From Silvania hatchlandensis (GTDB taxonomy: Bacteria > Pseudomonadota > Gammaproteobacteria > Enterobacterales > Enterobacteriaceae), in NCBI RefSeq assembly GCF_025564065.1, contig NZ_JAMGZK010000054.1, positions 310,001-374,000 on the forward strand: 64,000 nucleotides of DNA. The letters are read 5' to 3'. Positions 28,155 through 36,656 of this stretch are shown in pieces. Position numbers and translations under genes: made by a program. Within the stretch, counting starts at the first letter, position 1. Every line of letters begins with the position of its first letter. The notes beneath the pieces are model-generated. The model searched no databases, was not told the DNA's origin, and saw only the letters and a program-made list of their open reading frames with translations.

Positions 28155-28421
28155 ATGCGCGCAGGATTTTGGATTGGGTGTGCCGCTTTGTTACTGTCGG
28201 CCTGTAGTAATGAACCTGTTCAGCAGGCCACCGCCGCGCACGTCGCGCCGGGAATGAGAGCGGCGATGTCCAACTCCGGACAAGCTAACTGCGCCATGAT
28301 TGGCGGCTCAATGTCCGTTGCGCGTCAGCTGGATGGCTCAGCCATCGGCATGTGCGCGCTGCCAAACGGCAAACGTTGCAGTGAGCAGTCGCTTGCCGTC
28401 GGATCCTGCGGGAACTACTGA
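28155..28421 (+). CDS. ydbJ: YdbJ, DUF333 lipoprotein
   Basis: An 88-residue lipoprotein with signal sequence and lipobox LLSAC (Cys at about residue 17). The C-terminal half is the DUF333 domain: NCAMIGGSMSVARQLDGSAI, then GMCALPNGKRCSEQSLAVGSC, with four conserved cysteines that may pair. The ATG at 28155, preceded by GGGGAGA, is chosen because it gives the signal peptide. Function unknown. It ends one base before the convergent hslJ. Confidence 0.85.
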   Translation: MRAGFWIGCAALLLSACSNEPVQQATAAHVAPGMRAAMSNSGQANCAMIGGSMSVARQLDGSAIGMCALPNGKRCSEQSLAVGSCGNY

Positions 28422-28838
28422 TTACTCTGCGCGTTTAAACACCATCGTGGTGTCGGCGGTGGCCAGCGTGAGCTGATCTTCGGTCAAATCAACCTGTGTA
28501 CCGTTGCGCAGCATGGTGCCAATGGCGTGATCCAGTTCGTTCAACTCCGGCTCGGCGCAGAGTTTACGCGTCATGGCGAGCGCTTTGACCTTTAGCTCCC
28601 CGTCAGACAGCTTGCCCTGACCGCTAAAGCGGTTGCACATTACGCCTGAGATGGCCATGTCTTCCCCGAAGGCAATCTCAGGTGCAGGCGTCATCCCCGG
28701 AGTGACGGCTTTGCCGTTAATATTCTCCAGAACAAAACGATGCTTCTGAAGTTGTTCTTCCTGCACAGAGGCTTTCCCCGGATTTACACAGCCAGCCAGC
28801 GCCATGCTCAGGATCGTTACTGCAACGAGCGTCTTCAT
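28422..28838 (-). CDS. hslJ: Heat-inducible lipoprotein HslJ (META domain)
   Basis: Outer membrane lipoprotein of 138 residues linked to novobiocin tolerance in E. coli. Signal peptide MKTLVAVTILSMALAGC gives lipobox LAGC; the mature part is a META/HslJ domain (FVLENINGKAV, then GVMCNRFSGQGKL and MTRKLCAEPELNELDHAI, two conserved cysteines). GAGAAG before the ATG at 28838 decides the start; a longer frame from 28859 would spoil the signal peptide. Confidence 0.9.
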   Translation of the reverse strand: MKTLVAVTILSMALAGCVNPGKASVQEEQLQKHRFVLENINGKAVTPGMTPAPEIAFGEDMAISGVMCNRFSGQGKLSDGELKVKALAMTRKLCAEPELNELDHAIGTMLRNGTQVDLTEDQLTLATADTTMVFKRAE

Positions 28839-28934
28839 GTTTCTTCTCAATGTATTCACTTCACAAATAGCTACAGCATAGTTTATGGCCGGGAAGGATT
28901 TTGTCTTGCAGGAAAATCTGAAAATGGGGAGCGA

Positions 28935-28962
28935 AAAGGCTCTCTCCGTGCGAAGAGAGCCT
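28935..28962 (-). terminator. Terminator of ldhA
   Basis: Nine-base stem AGGCTCTCT / AGAGAGCCT with an eight-base loop, followed on the minus strand by TTTT. Confidence 0.75.
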
Positions 28963-28971
28963 GGTGATAAA

Positions 28972-29961
28972 TCAGGCCAGTTCGTTCGGGCTGGCTTCGC
29001 CGTTTTCCAGCTGGCGCAGATTACCGAGCGTGGTTTCTGAAATGCTGATCAGCGCCTCGGCGGTCAAAAACGCCTGGTGGCCGGTAAACAGCACGTTGTG
29101 GCAGGCGGACAGACGGCGGAACACGTCATCCTGGATCACATCGTTAGACTTATCTTCAAAGAACAGGTCACGTTCGTTCTCATAAACGTCCATTCCCAGC
29201 GCGCCGATTTTTTGCGTTTTCAGCGCTTCAATCGCGGCTTGAGAATCAATCAATCCCCCGCGGCTGGTATTGATGATCATCACCCCGTCCTTCATCTGCG
29301 CAAAGGCGGCGTCGTTCAGCAGATGGTAGTTGTCTGCCATCAGCGGGCAGTGCAGGGAGATCACGTCGGACTGGGCGAACAGGGTCGGCAGATCCACATA
29401 CTCCACGCCCAGCTCCAGCGCTGCCGCACTTGGGTAGGGGTCGGAGGCCAGCAGGTGCATACCGAAACCTTTCAGAATACGCAGCGTTGCCACGCCAATT
29501 TTACCGGTGCCGATCACCCCGGCGGTTTTGCCATACATCGTAAAACCGGTCAGGCCTTCCAGCGAGAAGTTGGCATCACGGGTACGTTGGTAAGCACGGT
29601 GAATGCGTCGGTTTAAGGACATCATCATGCCGACAGCATGTTCGGCTACCGCTTCAGGCGAGTAGGCCGGGACGCGAACCACTTTCAGACCCAGCTCTTT
29701 CGCCGCATCCAGATCCACGTTGTTAAAGCCCGCGCAGCGCAGCGCAATATACTTAACACCATGCTTTTTCAGCTCTTCCAGCACTGGACGGCTGCCGTCG
29801 TCATTAACGAAAATACAGACCGCTTCACAGCCGTGCGCGGTTTTCGCCGTTTTTTCGTTCAGCAGAAAGTCGAAAAATTCAAGTTCGAAGCCATACTCCT
29901 CGTTAACATGTTGCAGATACTTTTTGTCGTACTGCTTTGTGCTATAAATCGCGAGTTTCAT
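28972..29961 (-). CDS. ldhA: Fermentative D-lactate dehydrogenase
   Basis: NADH-dependent enzyme reducing pyruvate to D-lactate under anaerobic or acidic conditions, cytosolic homotetramer. The 329 residues contain the NAD-binding motif VIGTGKIGVATLRIL (about 150) and the catalytic residues of D-2-hydroxyacid dehydrogenases: Arg in INTSRGGLIDS, Glu in DVYENERDLF and His in VLFTGHQAFLT. Length equals E. coli LdhA. Ribosome site GGAGAAAG. It is near hslJ as in E. coli. Confidence 0.96.
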   Translation of the reverse strand: MKLAIYSTKQYDKKYLQHVNEEYGFELEFFDFLLNEKTAKTAHGCEAVCIFVNDDGSRPVLEELKKHGVKYIALRCAGFNNVDLDAAKELGLKVVRVPAYSPEAVAEHAVGMMMSLNRRIHRAYQRTRDANFSLEGLTGFTMYGKTAGVIGTGKIGVATLRILKGFGMHLLASDPYPSAAALELGVEYVDLPTLFAQSDVISLHCPLMADNYHLLNDAAFAQMKDGVMIINTSRGGLIDSQAAIEALKTQKIGALGMDVYENERDLFFEDKSNDVIQDDVFRRLSACHNVLFTGHQAFLTAEALISISETTLGNLRQLENGEASPNELA

Positions 29962-30299
29962 GAGACTTTCTCCAGTGATTTTGGAACTACGTTAGCATGA
30001 TTAAAATAATCTTACAATTCTTAAAATATTATTGATTTCAATAAGTTCTGATAATGATTTTACATCATCTCCGGGCAATAACTCTATGATCATCAAACTG
30101 AAGCGCTTTCATCGGCCGCGCGATCCCGTCACCAGAAGGGACGATCCGCTGTGCTTTCCAGCGTGCGCGCTATAACCTTATAAAAAACAGCAGCCTGAAG
30201 TGAATACTCAACCGCTCCGCTCGATATAAACATAAGCATAACTTATAGTTTTAGGGTGGCGATGTGCTGCATTAACAACCGAAATTTGACGGAGGCTTT
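29962..30299. other. Intergenic region upstream of ldhA and the Asp/Pro-rich gene
   Basis: About 340 bases between divergent genes, AT-rich near ldhA. No RNA or reading frame can be supported. It should contain both promoters; no clear consensus pair was found. Confidence 0.4.
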
Positions 30300-30488
30300 A
30301 TGGCTGATCGTCCAGATTATATTGATCCTGTTCCTGATGATTCCCCATTGCCGGGTGCCGGCGACCCGCTTCCTGGTGTAAACGATCCTGTTCCTGGTGA
30401 CGTCGACCCGCTTCCCGGGGAAGATATCCCTGATGTGAATGACCCGCTGGATCCTGATGACCCAGATGGGATCAGAAGACCGCTTTAG
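30300..30488 (+). CDS. Small Asp/Pro-rich repeat protein
   Basis: A 62-residue, very acidic protein. Apart from the ends it consists of repeats of (D/N)-P-(L/V)-P-G: DPVPDDSPLPGAGDPLPG, then VNDPVPGDVDPLPGEDIP, then DVNDPLDPDDPD. No hydrophobic segment, so probably cytosolic and disordered. An excellent ribosome site (GGAGG five bases before ATG) and an immediate intrinsic terminator (30501-30527) argue for a real, separately transcribed gene. I do not recognise a family. The repeat chemistry recalls stress-induced intrinsically disordered proteins, which is only an inference. Confidence 0.65.
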   Translation: MADRPDYIDPVPDDSPLPGAGDPLPGVNDPVPGDVDPLPGEDIPDVNDPLDPDDPDGIRRPL

Positions 30489-30500
30489 ATACGATTAATA

Positions 30501-30527
30501 AACCGCCTTCATTCAGGCGGTTTTTTT
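30501..30527 (+). terminator. Intrinsic terminator after the Asp/Pro-rich gene
   Basis: Stem AACCGCC / GGCGGTT with an eight-base loop and a run of seven T residues. Confidence 0.85.
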
Positions 30528-30695
30528 ATGGCTGTGATTGCCCCCCATCTACTGACGATAAGGCCAGCAAAACGCGAGCAGACCGCGTTATCGCATCTAT
30601 TCTTACAATGGCCTTCGCTTCAACTGTCTGGCGAAACATGCCACACTATCCGGCAAAACCGGCTAATTTTCGCTAAATCAGGATATTGACTGCCC

Positions 30696-33329
30696 ATGAA
30701 GGGTAAATACAAAGCCGCGATCGCGCTGTTACTGTTAATCATTTTATTGCCGCTGACGCTGCTGCTTACGCTCGCGCAATGGGTACCCACTCTGGCCGGG
30801 GTCTGGCTACCCGCGGGCACCCGAATCGCCTTTGAAAAAAGCCCGCGCCTGACCCGTAATGCACTGGTGATTTCCGATCTGCGTTATCTGGTGGATGACT
30901 GCGAAATTGCCCGCGTTGAAGATGCTACCCTCAGCCACCCGAGCCGCTGGAAAATCACCATTGCCGGGCTGGATCTTAACAGCGCCTGCCTGAGTAAAAT
31001 CCCCGCCAGCGAGCCAACGCCCGCCGCGCCGAAAACCCTCGCCGAATGGCAATCGATGCTGCCCAATACCTGGCTGACCATCGACCGCCTGACGCTCTCG
31101 CCCTGGCAACAGTGGCAGGGCAAACTGACCGCGTCGTTAACCCCGACGGTGCAGGATATTCGCTACGACGGCGACCAGTTCAGCCTGCGCGGCAAGCTGC
31201 AGGGCCGCGTCTTAACCATCAGTGATGTGAGTCTTAATCTGCCCGATTTCAGGCAGCCCGTTACCCTGGTAGGGGAGTTTACCCTCCCGCTGGTGCCGGA
31301 CGGTTTGCCGGTGCAGGGGCACGCGGTGGCGACCTTCTCGGTGCCGCAACTCCCCTCGCTGCTGGATGCCGATCTGGCGTGGAAAGAGAACCAGGGGCAG
31401 CTGGTGATGATCGCCCGGGAGAGTGGCGAACCGCTGCTCGATCTCCCCTGGCAGATCACCCCCGAAAGACTGACCATCAGCGACGGTCGCTGGCGCTGGG
31501 ATCGGGCGGGCATCCCGCTGAGCGGACGGCTGGGGCTTAAGATCGACAACTGGCAGCAGGGCAGCGAAAACGCCCTGATCAGCGGGCGAATGAACGTGCT
31601 GACGCAGGGCGATGCCGGAAAAGGCAACGCGGTACTGACCTTTGGCCCTGGCAAGCTGAGTATGGATAACAGCGCCATGCCGCTGCAGTTAACCGGCGAG
31701 GCCAAACAGAATGACCTGACGCTGTACGCCAGGCTGCCGGCGACGCTGACCGGCAGCCTGATCGATCCCCGGCTGACCTTTGCACCGGGTGCGCTGCTGC
31801 GCTCCCGTGGACGAATCATCAACTCCCTGAATATCGACGAAGTGCGCTGGCCGCTGGCCGGGGTTGCGCTCACCCAAAAGGGCATGGATGGGCGTCTGCA
31901 GGCGATCCTGCGCGCCCACGAACAGGAGATGGGCGACTTCACGCTGCACCTCGACGGTCAGGCCAACGATTTCCTGCCGGATAACGGCGTATGGCAGTGG
32001 CGCTACTGGGGCGAGGGTCACTTTACGCCGATGCATGCCCGCTGGGACGTGGCGGGCCGGGGGGAGTGGCGCGACAGCGTGATTGAGCTCAGCGAACTCT
32101 CGACCGGATTCGACAAACTGCAGTACGGCACCATGCTGGTCAGCGAGCCGCGACTGGCGCTGGACAGCCCCATCCGCTGGCAGCGCGACCCCGATCGGCC
32201 GCACATAAGCGGCGCGCTGGCGTTTGATGCCAAAGAAACCACTTTTAGCGGCGGCAGCCTGTTACCTGCCTCGTCGCTTAAGTTCAGCGTCGACGGTACG
32301 GATCCGACCTTCTTTCAGTACAAAGGCACGCTGCACGCCGAGGCGATCGGCCCGGTGCAGGTTAATGGCCGCTGGGACGGCGAGCGCCTGCGCGGGCAGG
32401 CGTGGTGGCCGAAACAGTCCCTGAGTGTCTTCCAGCCGCTGATCCCCCCGGACTGGAAAATGACCCTCAGGGAGGGCGAGCTGTATGCTCAGGTGGCTTT
32501 TTCTGCCGCGTCCGATCAGGGCTTTGAGGCCGGAGGGCACGGGGTGCTGACCGGGGGCAGTGTCTGGATGCCGGACAACAAAATCAATGGCGTCGATTTT
32601 GTCCTGCCGTTCCGGTTCAGCGAGGGCACCTGGTCGCTGGGCACGAGAGGCCCGGTGACGCTGCGCATTGGTGAAGTGATTAACCAGGTCACGGCGCGCA
32701 ACATCACCGCCGACTTGCAGGGCGATTACCCCTGGAGCGACGTCAACCCGCTGCTGCTGACCGACGTCAGCGTTGATCTGCTGGGGGGCAAAGTGACCAT
32801 GCAGCAGCTGCGGCTGCCCCAGCACGACGCGGCCCTGCTGCGGGTGCAGAATATCTCGTCCAGCGAGCTGATTGGCGCCATTAATCCCAAACAGTTTGCC
32901 ATGTCCGGCGCGTTCAGTGGGGCGCTGCCGTTCTGGCTGGACAACGAAAAGTGGATCATCAAAGATGGCTGGCTGAGCAACGCCGGTCCGATGACCCTGC
33001 GCATCGACAAAGACACCGCCGATGCGATTATCAAAGACAACGCCGGGGCGGGCCTGGGGATTAACTGGCTTCGCTATATGGAAATATCCCAGTCGTGGAC
33101 GAAACTCAATGTAGATAATCTTGGCGAGTTAACCCTGGAGTCGGCGATCCGGGGTGCCAGTCGGGTGGACGGGCACACCAATGCCGTCCATCTGAATTAC
33201 ACCCATCGGGAGAACGTGTTTACCCTCTGGCGCAGCCTGCGTTTTGGCGACAATCTGCAGACATGGCTCGAGGAACACACAGCATTACCGGATAACCGCT
33301 GTCCGACAGGCAAGGAATGTAAGGAATAA
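30696..33329 (+). CDS. ydbH: YdbH, AsmA-like inner membrane protein
   Basis: Large AsmA-like protein (877 residues) anchored by one N-terminal transmembrane helix (about residues 7-27, LLLLIILLPLTLLLTLAQW) with a long periplasmic beta-groove domain. In E. coli YdbH with YnbE bridges the two membranes, acting redundantly with TamB and YhdP in phospholipid transport to the outer membrane. No catalytic motif is expected. ynbE starts two bases after the stop and ydbL follows, so the three form an operon. Confidence 0.92.
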   Translation: MKGKYKAAIALLLLIILLPLTLLLTLAQWVPTLAGVWLPAGTRIAFEKSPRLTRNALVISDLRYLVDDCEIARVEDATLSHPSRWKITIAGLDLNSACLSKIPASEPTPAAPKTLAEWQSMLPNTWLTIDRLTLSPWQQWQGKLTASLTPTVQDIRYDGDQFSLRGKLQGRVLTISDVSLNLPDFRQPVTLVGEFTLPLVPDGLPVQGHAVATFSVPQLPSLLDADLAWKENQGQLVMIARESGEPLLDLPWQITPERLTISDGRWRWDRAGIPLSGRLGLKIDNWQQGSENALISGRMNVLTQGDAGKGNAVLTFGPGKLSMDNSAMPLQLTGEAKQNDLTLYARLPATLTGSLIDPRLTFAPGALLRSRGRIINSLNIDEVRWPLAGVALTQKGMDGRLQAILRAHEQEMGDFTLHLDGQANDFLPDNGVWQWRYWGEGHFTPMHARWDVAGRGEWRDSVIELSELSTGFDKLQYGTMLVSEPRLALDSPIRWQRDPDRPHISGALAFDAKETTFSGGSLLPASSLKFSVDGTDPTFFQYKGTLHAEAIGPVQVNGRWDGERLRGQAWWPKQSLSVFQPLIPPDWKMTLREGELYAQVAFSAASDQGFEAGGHGVLTGGSVWMPDNKINGVDFVLPFRFSEGTWSLGTRGPVTLRIGEVINQVTARNITADLQGDYPWSDVNPLLLTDVSVDLLGGKVTMQQLRLPQHDAALLRVQNISSSELIGAINPKQFAMSGAFSGALPFWLDNEKWIIKDGWLSNAGPMTLRIDKDTADAIIKDNAGAGLGINWLRYMEISQSWTKLNVDNLGELTLESAIRGASRVDGHTNAVHLNYTHRENVFTLWRSLRFGDNLQTWLEEHTALPDNRCPTGKECKE

Positions 33330-33331
33330 CC

Positions 33332-33523
33332 ATGAAAAAGCTGGCCGGTGGGATCACCGTGAGCATGATACTGCTGCTGACAGGCTGTACGCCGAGGATC
33401 GAAGTGGCGGCATCGAAGGAGCCGATCACCATCAATATGAACGTAAAAATCGAACACGAGATCCACATCAAAGTGGATAAAGACGTGGAGTCGCTGCTGA
33501 AGTCGCGCAGCGATCTGTTCTGA
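33332..33523 (+). CDS. ynbE: YnbE outer membrane lipoprotein
   Basis: A 63-residue lipoprotein: signal peptide and lipobox LLTGC (Cys near residue 18), then a short mature chain (ITINMNVKIEHEIHIKVDK) ending RSDLF. In E. coli YnbE multimerises and stacks on YdbH to complete the intermembrane bridge. It begins two bases after ydbH. Confidence 0.93.
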   Translation: MKKLAGGITVSMILLLTGCTPRIEVAASKEPITINMNVKIEHEIHIKVDKDVESLLKSRSDLF

Positions 33524-33530
33524 GGTCATG

Positions 33531-33851
33531 ATGAGAAAAACACTGGCTCTCCTGATCCTGACGCTGGGAATCAGCGCCCCGGCAGCCGCGCTGACCCTGA
33601 ACGAGGCCCGCGCCCAGGGGCGGGTAGGGGAAACCCTGAGCGGCTATATCGCTCCGCGCGAACGGGATCGCGACACGCTGGCGCTGGTCGAGCAGATTAA
33701 CAAGGCGCGCGCCGACAGCTATCAGCGGCTTGCCGACAGCAACAATATTCCGGTGGATGAAGTGGCCAAAATGGCCGGGACCAAGCTGGTGGCGCGCGCT
33801 AACCCCGGGGAGTATGTCCAGGGTATTAACGGTAAATGGTTACAGAAGTAA
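33531..33851 (+). CDS. ydbL: YdbL periplasmic protein (DUF1318)
   Basis: Periplasmic protein of 106 residues: signal peptide ending AAA/ALTLNEARAQGRVGET, with the conserved C-terminal LVARANPGEYVQGINGKW. It is proposed to modulate the YdbH-YnbE bridge in E. coli. Two adjacent ATG codons exist (33528 and 33531); the second has the better distance from GAGG. The gene ends directly against feaR, which is convergent. Confidence 0.88.
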   Translation: MRKTLALLILTLGISAPAAALTLNEARAQGRVGETLSGYIAPRERDRDTLALVEQINKARADSYQRLADSNNIPVDEVAKMAGTKLVARANPGEYVQGINGKWLQK

Positions 33852-34760
33852 CTAGCGATGGCGTTTGCGGTATTCGCCAGGCGAAATACCAAAGCGCTGC
33901 TTAAACGCCGTGGAGAAGTGGCTATGGTCGGTAAAGCCCCAGCTGTAGCCAATCCCCGCCAGCTTTTCATCATCACGGGTGCCGCGTAGCATCTGCGCGC
34001 ACAGATCCAGTCGGCGATTCTTAATGTACTGCGCCACCACCAGTCCTTTCTCGGCGAACATCCGGTACAGACTGCGCACCGACATTCCACTTTCAGAGGC
34101 GATCCACTCCGGGCGCAGGTGCTCGGCCTGGATATGGTCGTCAATCAGGGTCAGGACGTGGGTAAACTGACGCTCCTTGCGCGGCTGCACGCTTTCGCGC
34201 TGCTGCAACACCGGGCGCAGCAGGCAGACCATCGCCTCCAGCGCGGCTTCGCTTTCCGTTTCGCTCAAGGCCGGGTTGCTCATGCTCTCCTGCAATAACC
34301 GGTAGCTGAGCTGAACGGTGGGCAGGGTGCGGGAGAGCTTGTGCGCGCAGCTCACTTCCTGAAAACGAAAATGCTGTTCGAGGATCTGACGGGGCAGCAG
34401 GAGCGAAATCTGACGGGATTTTTCCGGCCAGTAGATAGAGCAGGGGCGCGAGGCGTCGATCAGGGTGATATCGCCCGCGTTCAACACAATCTGTCGATCG
34501 TCCTGTTCCAGCCCGGCTTCACCTTCAATCTGAAAAACGGTGTAGAACCAGGCGTCGTTGCTGGTCTTGATCTCCTGGCGGGTGCGAAACAGGTTCACAC
34601 CGCTGGCGGTTACGGTGCTGAGCTTGAGGTTACCGGTCCAGGTTGATTCCAGCTCGCCAAAAAACTCACCCGTCAGCGGCCGACCGGCAAAGCTGCCGCA
34701 CACCTGGTTAATCTGCGCCAGCCACTGCTGATACTGATCCTTTTCGCTTGCACACACCAT
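33852..34760 (-). CDS. feaR: AraC-family activator FeaR
   Basis: Activator of tynA and feaB for growth on phenylethylamine and tyramine. The 302-residue protein has an N-terminal AraC-binding-like sensing domain (about 30-170, including GDITLIDASRPCSIYWPEKS) and a C-terminal pair of helix-turn-helix motifs (WIASESGMSVRSLYRMFAEK and GYSWGFTDHSHFSTAFKQRF). Divergent from feaB, with two FeaR-type sites in the gap. Confidence 0.94.
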   Translation of the reverse strand: MVCASEKDQYQQWLAQINQVCGSFAGRPLTGEFFGELESTWTGNLKLSTVTASGVNLFRTRQEIKTSNDAWFYTVFQIEGEAGLEQDDRQIVLNAGDITLIDASRPCSIYWPEKSRQISLLLPRQILEQHFRFQEVSCAHKLSRTLPTVQLSYRLLQESMSNPALSETESEAALEAMVCLLRPVLQQRESVQPRKERQFTHVLTLIDDHIQAEHLRPEWIASESGMSVRSLYRMFAEKGLVVAQYIKNRRLDLCAQMLRGTRDDEKLAGIGYSWGFTDHSHFSTAFKQRFGISPGEYRKRHR

Positions 34761-34899
34761 GTCGTTACCCGCTACGTTGTCAATGTTTCAATATTGTTGC
34801 AGATATGTATCTATTTGCCCGTGACAGGGGACGAAATACCGGAAAGAAGTCCGCAATCTCAGCGGGCGAAACGGCAGTATTGTCGCATTTTGCGGTCCC

Positions 34900-34936
34900 T
34901 GTCACAGGCGGCAAAACGAATGTCACAGAGATAAAA
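34900..34936 (+). promoter_or_regulatory. Two tandem FeaR-type sites before feaB
   Basis: TGTCA-N8-AAA occurs twice, at 34900-34915 and 34921-34936, exactly 21 bases (two helical turns) apart in the same orientation. This fits the reported FeaR pattern TGNCA-N8-AAA. The downstream copy ends 60 bases before the feaB start. Confidence 0.7.
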
Positions 34937-34996
34937 GCATGATCCCTGAAGCCATCTTAGACTGCGTTGACACCCTGCGAATAATAAGGAAAAGCT

Positions 34997-36496
34997 ATGT
35001 CTGATACACAGGTCGCAGTACTGCCAGGCGTGCAGCAATTTCTGGATCGCCAACATGGCCTCTGGATTGAAGGACGCCCGTCCGAATCCCACAGTGAAAA
35101 ACGGCTGGAGGTGTTTAACCCGGCTACCGGTCAGGTGATTGCCTCCACCGCCGATGCCAGCGCGCAGGACGTTGACCGCGCGGTGATGTCCGGCTGGCGG
35201 GCCTTTGTCGCCCGCAGCTGGTCCGGCAAACTGCCCGCCGAGCGGGAACGCATTCTGCTGCGCTTTGCCGATCTGGTGGAGCAGCACACCGAGGAGCTGG
35301 CGCAGCTCGAAACCCTGGAGCAGGGTAAATCCATTCATATCTCCCGCGCCTTTGAAGTGGGCTGCACCCTGAACTGGATGCGCTACACCGCCGGGCTGAC
35401 CACCAAAATCGCCGGTAAAACGCTGGATCTCTCTATCCCGATGCCGCAGGGCGCGCGCTACCAGGCGTGGACCCGCAAAGAGCCAATTGGGGTGGTCGCC
35501 GGGATCGTACCCTGGAACTTCCCGCTGCTGATTGGTATGTGGAAAGTGATGCCCGCGCTGGCGGCAGGGTGTTCGATCGTTATCAAACCTTCCGAAACCA
35601 CGCCGCTGACCCTGCTGCGGGTGGCAGAACTGGCGACCGAAGCCGGGATCCCGGACGGCGTCTTCAACGTGGTGACCGGCAGCGGCGCCGTCTGCGGCGC
35701 AGCGCTGACCACCCATCCCCATATCGCCAAGGTGAGCTTTACCGGCTCGACGGCGACGGGCAAGCAGATTGCGCGTTCCGCCGCCGATCGGCTGACCGGC
35801 GTCACGCTGGAGCTGGGCGGTAAAAACCCGGCCATCGTGCTGCAGGATGCGGATCCGTCATGGGTCATTGAAGGACTGATGACCGGCAGCTTCCTGAATC
35901 AGGGCCAGGTGTGTGCCGCCAGCTCGCGTATTTATATCGAAGCCCCGCTGTTTGATACGGTCGTGAGCGGCTTTGAGCAGGCGGTCAAATCCCTGAGCGT
36001 CGGGCCGGGCATGTCACCGGAAGCACACATCAACCCGCTGGTGTCCCGCGCCCACTGCGACAAAGTGCAGACCTTCCTGAATGAAGCTCAGTCAAAACAC
36101 GCCGAGCTGATTACCGGCAACCGTGGCCCGAACGGCCAGGGCTACTATGTCTCGCCGACGCTGGTGGTTAACCCGGACGCCAGCCTGCGCCTGACCCGCG
36201 AAGAGGTCTTTGGCCCGGTGGTGAACCTGGTGCGCGTCGCCGATGGCGAAGAAGCCTTGCGCCTGGCGAACGACAGCGAATACGGCCTGACCGCCAGCGT
36301 CTGGACGCAAAACGTCAGCAAAGCGCTGGAGTACACCGACCGCCTGCAGGCCGGCACCGTGTGGATCAACAGCCATACCCTGATCGATGCCAACCTGCCA
36401 TTCGGCGGGATGAAGCAATCCGGTACTGGGCGTGATTTTGGTCCGGACTGGCTGGATGGCTGGTGCGAAACCAAATCGGTTTGCGTGCGTTACTAA
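34997..36496 (+). CDS. feaB: Phenylacetaldehyde dehydrogenase FeaB
   Basis: NAD-dependent aldehyde dehydrogenase oxidising phenylacetaldehyde (from TynA) to phenylacetate. The 499-residue protein contains [12 protein letters not shown], the NAD site FTGSTATGK, general base Glu in [10 protein letters not shown] and nucleophile Cys in [10 protein letters not shown]. Very close to E. coli FeaB throughout. Its product is the substrate of PaaK further along. Confidence 0.96.
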   Translation: MSDTQVAVLPGVQQFLDRQHGLWIEGRPSESHSEKRLEVFNPATGQVIASTADASAQDVDRAVMSGWRAFVARSWSGKLPAERERILLRFADLVEQHTEELAQLETLEQGKSIHISRAFEVGCTLNWMRYTAGLTTKIAGKTLDLSIPMPQGARYQAWTRKEPIGVVAGIVPWNFPLLIGMWKVMPALAAGCSIVIKPSETTPLTLLRVAELATEAGIPDGVFNVVTGSGAVCGAALTTHPHIAKVSFTGSTATGKQIARSAADRLTGVTLELGGKNPAIVLQDADPSWVIEGLMTGSFLNQGQVCAASSRIYIEAPLFDTVVSGFEQAVKSLSVGPGMSPEAHINPLVSRAHCDKVQTFLNEAQSKHAELITGNRGPNGQGYYVSPTLVVNPDASLRLTREEVFGPVVNLVRVADGEEALRLANDSEYGLTASVWTQNVSKALEYTDRLQAGTVWINSHTLIDANLPFGGMKQSGTGRDFGPDWLDGWCETKSVCVRY

Positions 36497-36513
36497 CCCT
36501 TTCCCCTCGAATC

Positions 36514-36545
36514 GCCCGGCGGCGCTACGCTTGCCCGGGCCTACA
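36514..36545 (+). repeat. REP-like palindromic element
   Basis: GCCCGGCGGCGC followed by TACGCTTGCCCGGGC and the usual tail CTACA: an imperfect GC-rich palindrome typical of enterobacterial REP units, located between convergent feaB and tynA. Confidence 0.7.
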
Positions 36546-36555
36546 AGGTAAAACA

Positions 36556-36580
36556 AAACGGTCACCTCAGGTGACCGTTT
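36556..36580. terminator. Bidirectional terminator feaB/tynA
   Basis: Perfect eleven-base stem AAACGGTCACC / GGTGACCGTTT with loop TCA. Confidence 0.8.
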
Positions 36581-36618
36581 CAATGTGTGCGTCTTTTCCG
36601 TGGTGCCAGGCAAAAGCC

Positions 36619-36646
36619 AAAAAAAGGCCGGGGGATTAGCCCGGCC
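36619..36646 (-). terminator. Terminator of tynA
   Basis: Stem GGCCGGG / CCCGGCC with a seven-base loop followed on the minus strand by a run of T residues (TTTTTTT). Confidence 0.8.
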
Positions 36647-36656
36647 AACAACTGCC

